From: Beroe ovata | Taxonomy: Eukaryota > Ctenophora > Nuda > Beroida > Beroidae | DNA: 64,000 nucleotides | Assembly: GCA_946803715.1 (NCBI GenBank) | Contig: CAMPET010000009.1 | Span: 524,836-588,835, forward strand | Direction of reading: 5' to 3' | Part shown: positions 59,601-64,000 of the stretch, piece after piece | Layout of the letters: the number at the start of each line of letters is the position of its first letter | Numbering within the stretch: the stretch's first letter is position 1 | The notes under the pieces: generated by a model | What the model saw: the letters and a program-made list of their open reading frames with translations, nothing else | Told to the model about the DNA's origin: nothing | The model's database searches: none | Translations under genes and position numbers: made by a program

Positions 59601-62600
59601 TGAAAATGTTATTTCTCATGATGTACTCGTTTGGTTTTTACGATTTCCACAAGAAGAAAATCAGTGCGAAACTTTTTGTCCCNTGTTAACATTAGTTTGT
59701 TCTGTAACCGAAAGTTCCAGACCATTTACTTTTCTGAGATATAAGGGAAGAGCCGATTTTGAGCTCCAAGAGACTTCATATACTATGGTTTTATGGTATC
59801 TCAGATGGTATCCTTTGAATGGCAATGTTCCGGTTTCTGAAGGTCATGTAGAGGCATAAGAGAAGCACAATGGCCGTGATTTTATTGGTGTGAACAGTTG
59901 ACTGATACTGTCTGATTCTTAACTGATTTGTTTGTCTTAGTCTTACGTCAACTAACTCTAAGTTGCCTTCATATATACGTCTTATATGGCCTCCCTGTGG
60001 CCTGTGGCAAATAGGTAGTCTAGCTATAGCATACCCCCGACTGCCTAAGAACCCTTGTACATAACACAGCCTCTAAAGTCTCTATGACCTGTATAGATAT
60101 GGCCTACCTAAAGAGTGTTAGCCTCTTTTAAGCGACAGGTTCCAGCATTTGTCGAAGTAGTCTTCTCCTCACTTAATGATAATCCCCATCTATCTTATTC
60201 GTCGTACAACCTTTCTTACCTCCCCCGTCTGAGCAGACAGTGTCCCCCTGAGATAAATCCTGGTGGACCTTGCACATAAGCAGCAAACATTTGGAGTTTG
60301 GACTTTTAATCATGGTAGAGTGAAAGTTTTATGATGGTATTGGTATTGTCTATTCTGTCAAGATAATCAAGACGGAAAAAGCCATATTAAGGCCGTTTAC
60401 TGAACACAACTCTAATGGTCAATTTTCTGGGCAATCCACATTGATTGAAAAGAAAAATTCTACCTACTGCAAAGACATATACATGATGTCAGTTATCTCC
60501 GAATTTTTGTGTCAAGGAATCTGAGTTGGTCTAGGCCAAAAACAATGCTAGAAGGTCTCTATCTTGGGTTCCCGTTCAGTGCTTCCATAACTGGTAACAG
60601 AACTGTTGTGATGACTTTTGAAANATGATGCTGGAGAATAGCACGATGAATCTCATCATGTAGATGTACCAGAACTGAGTCACGCCCTTGAGCAGGACCA
60701 GAGCGATGGAGAGACACAGAGTCAGGATGAAGAGTAGCTTGGTGAGGTTGTTCACCTCGACATCGGTGTGACCCATCTGATCGAGGAGAAGTGGGGTGAG
60801 GGGAAATATAAGTGTGGGGTGAGAAGTGAGATACATTAGTGGGGTGAACAGATATATTAGCGTGGGATTAGGTATATTATTGAGGATTGAGGAGAAATAT
60901 TAGAGGGGGGGGCGAGGACTGAAGGGATGATTAATCAATCCTGTTGAGGAAAACGTGTAAAAATACCCAGTTTCCTCATACGATCTACCTTATTCGGAGG
61001 GTTGTTAGTATTCATACTACTCCTTGTCTCACGACCAGTATAGATAACGGCCCCCACGGCCGTACCACTTGCCACTACTGAGTTTGCCCACATGGTATTC
61101 TCGATGTTGAGTGGTTCTTCCACATCAGATGGGAGCGTCTGGGAGGGCAGGGAGAGTTGTAATTTCGTGTCATTTCATGGTTTTGTTACGATCCAAAGTT
61201 TCCATAGAACAAAGTATACTATCACGAGTAGCAGTTTTGATCAAGCATCACAAATGATCATGTTTGATCTTTATTTAGTTTTTTGGAGAGAAAAACAATT
61301 GTCGGTCCTCACTGCAAAAAAGTTCCCTATGAAATTGTAGATGTCTTTCTGTGGTTTCTCTGCGTACACCGCTGGACCACTCCTTAGAATATCTACGTCC
61401 GCCTGGGAGATATAGAGATGTGGTAGATGATTTGATAGACATCTTAAAATCTTCATCTATGATTTCCGATTGGAAGACGACGGTAGAATCGGATGAAAAC
61501 CCACGTAAAAATCCCTCACCCCTAATTTCTGAGTGGTTCCGACTGCAAGTCGCAACTTCCAATCAGTCTCCCCGTCCAGCTGATCAGTCCGAATGAAGCA
61601 GGATCCTGACTTCTCCGTAGTTCTGAGCAGGACAACATCGGCCGGTACCCTCTGATCCTGAGGAGGGAAATGGACGATGCATTATGGGTAATTATTCCTT
61701 CAGAGAGCGCGGCTTTGACGGTGTTTTATACAGAACTAAATTTACCTTCGTGCAACAAAACGGGTATAAATCGGTGTAAGGGGGCGGGCGGAATGAAATG
61801 TTGTCGCAATAATAATTGCACTCGCCGATAATCTCCCCTATTGGAGCTATTAAACCGACGTCCGACTGGCATTGTATCCACAACAGTACACACATACCGG
61901 AACGCAGAACAAAACTCCCATACCTTCTCAATGAAGATGATATCCCCCACTTTAATTTGGTCTGAGGAAAGTGATATCACGCCTTGAGGCGTGAGTTTCT
62001 TATACATCGCACTGTTCACCTCCTTGTCACGCCATCGACGCTGTGGGAATCAGTGTGAGAATAGCTCTCATAGCTTGAGTGTACTAACTGTTCTATGAGT
62101 TGTTTCTGATTCTCAATCTTTGATCATAAAATACAGCTTGTCCTAATTCGCTTACCTTCAAATCATCGTAAGCTTCACGACACATAGTGACTGCTAAGAC
62201 AAATCCTAGGGGTACCCAAGATGTGTAGACATAGGTTACTCTCAGAATCGGTATCAGTTGGGTTATTGCCACAAGCAAAAAGTAAAGATTGATGAAAACC
62301 TGAAATGAAATCACGTAGTATCCGAAATAGGTTATTTTGCACTCCGATTCAATGGCTAATCTCTGAGGAACTTACTTTGAATTGTTCGAATAGAACTTTA
62401 GGTATGAATGTTAGGGCATTGTATTTGGTGTTCTTCACTTCATTCTTGGCAAACTTGGTTGGATTTGGCTGAAAAGCGTTTAAAGTGAAGTCAGCGAAAG
62501 TGGTGTCAACGTACAGGAATTTAATTACGTTATGGTGTCCGTGTAGAATCACAATGTTGTCAACTGTCAGCTGTCAAGGTATCGCAATACGTCGACGAAT

Positions 62601-62688
62601 CGGTGTCGATACCTGTGCGAGGTAGACTTTCCTCTCGTAGAATTCCGGGTCTCTACAACAACCCATGGAGTAGAAACACTGCCCACAC
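52408..62688 (-). CDS. atp9: ATP9-type P4-ATPase (class II, Neo1-like), 24 exons, first exon missing
   Basis: Multi-span membrane ATPase of the Golgi/endosome that maintains phospholipid asymmetry (family knowledge). Minus-strand exons: 62688-62613, 62468-62376, 62299-62156, 59462-59346, 59084-58953, 58708-58619, 58466-58317, 58110-57950, 57674-57509, 57241-57131, 56836-56680, 56417-56326, 56084-55886, 55651-55491, 55328-55206, 54990-54839, 54735-54665, 54395-54285, 54136-53983, 53890-53759, 53538-53429, 53190-53092, 52946-52840 and 52605-52408. Phases close and give 1034 residues; human ATP9A has about 1047. Motifs: DGETDWKLR (ATP9 form), DKTGTLT (about 57521-57541), [23 protein letters not shown] and [11 protein letters not shown]. 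The C-terminus [15 protein letters not shown] matches ATP9A. Five exons occur twice (second set 60625-62040), apparently from allelic contigs. The true start is not seen. Confidence 0.92.
54418..54660. repeat. CA microsatellite with assembly gap in an ATP9 intron
   Basis: (CA)n flanks an N run at 54447-54618, between exons 54665 and 54395 of the ATP9 gene. Confidence 0.95.
56597..56665. repeat. CA microsatellite in an ATP9 intron
   Basis: (CA)n of about 70 bp with AT interruptions, about 15 bp from the donor side of exon 56836-56680. Confidence 0.9.
56876..57032. mobile_element. 157-bp MITE-like hairpin in an ATP9 intron
   Basis: CTCATCC plus AATTCAACAAAAATTCTTAT and the bases to about 56911 are mirrored by the reverse complement ending GGATGAG at 57032. 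The arms are about 36 bp with one mismatch. It is non-coding and lies wholly within an intron. The same element appears in the duplicated contig at about 63001-63157. Confidence 0.85.
57309..57500. repeat. 25-26 bp minisatellite beside the DKTGTLT exon
   Basis: Tandem units of the form TAACGCGTGAGTTGTGAGAT with TGTGAAA spacers end a few bases from the donor of the phosphorylation-site exon (57509). Many units contain GTGAGT, the consensus donor, on the plus strand, which is not the transcribed sense here. Confidence 0.85.
59694..60623. other. Unplaced-looking contig between two N bases in the ATP9 locus
   Basis: Bounded by single N bases at 59693 and 60624. It shares nothing with either ATP9 copy set. 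A short open frame (59694-59856, ending ..[21 protein letters not shown]) was not recognised. It could be a retroelement fragment or a mis-scaffolded contig. Confidence 0.5.
60625..62040 (-). other. Second copy of five ATP9 exons (allelic contig)
   Basis: Exons 62040-61924, 61651-61520, 61402-61313, 61138-60989 and a partial 60776-60625 encode almost the same protein as 59462-57950. Introns are similar but have small indels and substitutions. The copy stops at the N at 60624 inside an exon. This is best explained by two haplotypes placed in series; a true internal duplication would repeat about 210 residues of the pump and disrupt it. Confidence 0.8.
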
Positions 62689-62919
62689 CTGGGAGTAAGA
62701 ACTCACTATAGTATCATAGGCTCCACTTTACAATCCCGGTCTTGTGGACCACGCCCCTTTTTACATTAGAATTTAACTACAGATGTATACTATGACGTCA
62801 TTTGCGAGGGATACCGAAAATATAATCGATCTTCGACCGACGGTACGCGCGCGCGGCGCGAATTACTATCATCAAACTTTTGAAACCAGAAAACTAGCGA
62901 TACGCCACGTGAAATTTAN

Positions 62920-63653
62920 CCGTACAGACTCCTTCACTCGGTATGCCAGGGTTTTGCGAACCTGGAAAATTGCTGCTCAAAGATTGAATTGTGATGTAAA
63001 CTCATCCCAATTCAACAAAAATTCTTATAAGTATAAGTTAGCGTTATTTCACTGTAATTGCTTAATTGATGTGATGAATCATAGTCAAAATTCTCGAATT
63101 TGATCCTCATTTGATCCTATTTTATACTTATAAGAATTTTTGTTGAATTTGGATGAGCTAAGTAACATATCACTAAGTAACATATCACTTCATTGCCACA
63201 AGTACAATGTCGGGAAGAAATGAGATAATATGAGAACAGTTGCTATTTGCTTTACCTTGCTTCCTTGCCGTGTTCCATTCTTGTATTCGGTGTTCACGTG
63301 ATCTTTGACTTCCGCAAAGGATTCAGTTCCAAAGGATACGGTCCCGAGGTGAAGTTTCTTGAAAACCTGAGTCAAGCGTCAGTAAAACTTTATAAGCAGA
63401 TTGATATCCAAGGATTCATTGATCAGTATAATTAAGTAACGCGTGAGTTCAGAAATAGCACGTGAGTTGTGAAATGTGAAATAACGCGTGAGTTGTGAGA
63501 TGTGAAATAGCACGTGAGTTGTGAAATGTGAAATAACGCGTGAGTTGTGAGATGTGAAATAGCGCATGAGTTGTGAGTTGTGAAATAACGCGTGAATTGT
63601 GAGATGTGAAATAACGAGTGAGTGCCCACGCACCATCTCATTCTGCGTGAGAG
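62920..63653 (-). other. Second copy of ATP9 exon/intron block 56795-57528
   Basis: Appears base-for-base identical to 56795-57528 as far as compared, offset 6125. It holds part of exon 56836-56680, all of exon 57241-57131 (copy 63366-63256) and the start of exon 57674-57509. N bases at 62919 and 63654 bound it on both sides. Assembly redundancy is the likely cause. Confidence 0.85.
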
Positions 63654-63654
63654 N

Positions 63655-64000
63655 AAGTATGCTCCAAGAGAGAGGATCTGAGATAATGGAGCGTTAATTG
63701 GGCGATAATGAGCTGGTGATTTGCAGTCAAATATAACTGTGTTGATATTGATGGGTGGGCGGTAGTTGAATAAATTACAATTACAACATTATTGCACCGA
63801 ACGAAGAGGCGGTAGTGAAAATGGGGAAATCCGCGTCATTTTCACCATCGACAACCCCCAGCTTCCGCACAGGAAGATGTCAAGAATTTGACGTGTTGTG
63901 TACAGTTTTCATACCTGAGCTACAGCCATGAACCAATGCCATGTGCGCACGGTAACAACCACCATCAGAAGCTCTGTCACGATGAGAACTGTGAATGTTA
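63655..64000 (-). other. Second copy of the ATP9 3' end region
   Basis: Corresponds to 52584-52946 with scattered substitutions and indels. It contains the copy of the acceptor side of the last exon and most of the exon 52946-52840 (from about 63916 to the window edge). The level of difference fits an alternative haplotype. Confidence 0.8.

Noticed and set aside
60625-62040. A genuine second ATP9 gene
   Set aside because: Only five internal exons are repeated, the copy ends inside an exon at an N, and no promoter or 3' end accompanies it.
1-64000. CRISPR arrays, rRNA and tRNA genes
   Set aside because: No spaced direct repeats of CRISPR type and no convincing tRNA or rRNA sequence were seen. 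The tandem repeats present are contiguous satellites.

Overview
The window is nuclear DNA of an animal. It carries nine recognisable protein genes, and all but two or three are split by short introns with ordinary GT/AG boundaries. The gene set (FoxL2, a CDK12/13 kinase, a BAHD1-type BAH protein, peptide-amidating enzymes, DUS3L, ELYS, ATP9) is metazoan. Compact introns (about 50-1100 bp), close gene spacing and a fused UDP-rhamnose synthase fit an early-branching animal such as a sponge. That lineage is an inference; nothing in the window proves it.

Layout. 1-3729: upstream DNA with TG/CA satellites and a CACGTG cluster, no gene. 3730-7762 (+): FoxL2, 10 exons, 411 aa. 9081-12797 (-): CDK12/13 kinase, 8 exons, 735 aa, convergent with FoxL2. 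14635-16572 (+): BAHD1-like chromatin protein, one exon. 17201-21737 (+): membrane-anchored PHM-like protein, 10 exons, 374 aa. 24457-26337 (+): DUS3L tRNA-dihydrouridine synthase, one exon. 26811-32567 (+): bifunctional PAM, 14 exons, 738 aa. 33912-42092 (-): ELYS/AHCTF1, 5 exons, 2460 aa. 42093-48059: gene-poor DNA with foldback elements, a LINE fragment and a terminal-inverted-repeat element. 48060-50059 (+): fused UDP-rhamnose synthase, probably 2 exons. 52408-62688 (-): ATP9-type P4-ATPase, 24 recognised exons, mixed with allelic contig copies joined by single N bases. Exon chains were built by hand. Reading phase closes at every junction given, but no transcript evidence was available.

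How the genes relate. Most neighbours have unrelated housekeeping or developmental roles: transcription (FoxL2, CDK12/13), chromatin and nuclear pore (BAHD1-like, ELYS), tRNA modification (DUS3L), membrane lipid asymmetry (ATP9) and sugar-nucleotide synthesis (RHM). The exception is the PHM-like/PAM pair, on the same strand and about 5 kb apart. Both are type I membrane proteins whose cytosolic tails share a GFQKL-plus-acidic-cluster motif. PAM keeps all the copper and zinc ligands, whereas the PHM-like paralogue has lost the paired histidines of one copper site. This pair is the most interesting biology in the window.

Assembly caution. Single N bases at 13939, 51452, 59693, 60624, 62919 and 63654 mark joins between overlapping or allelic contigs. 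Copy number in 50-64 kb and near 13.6-14.6 kb should not be taken literally.
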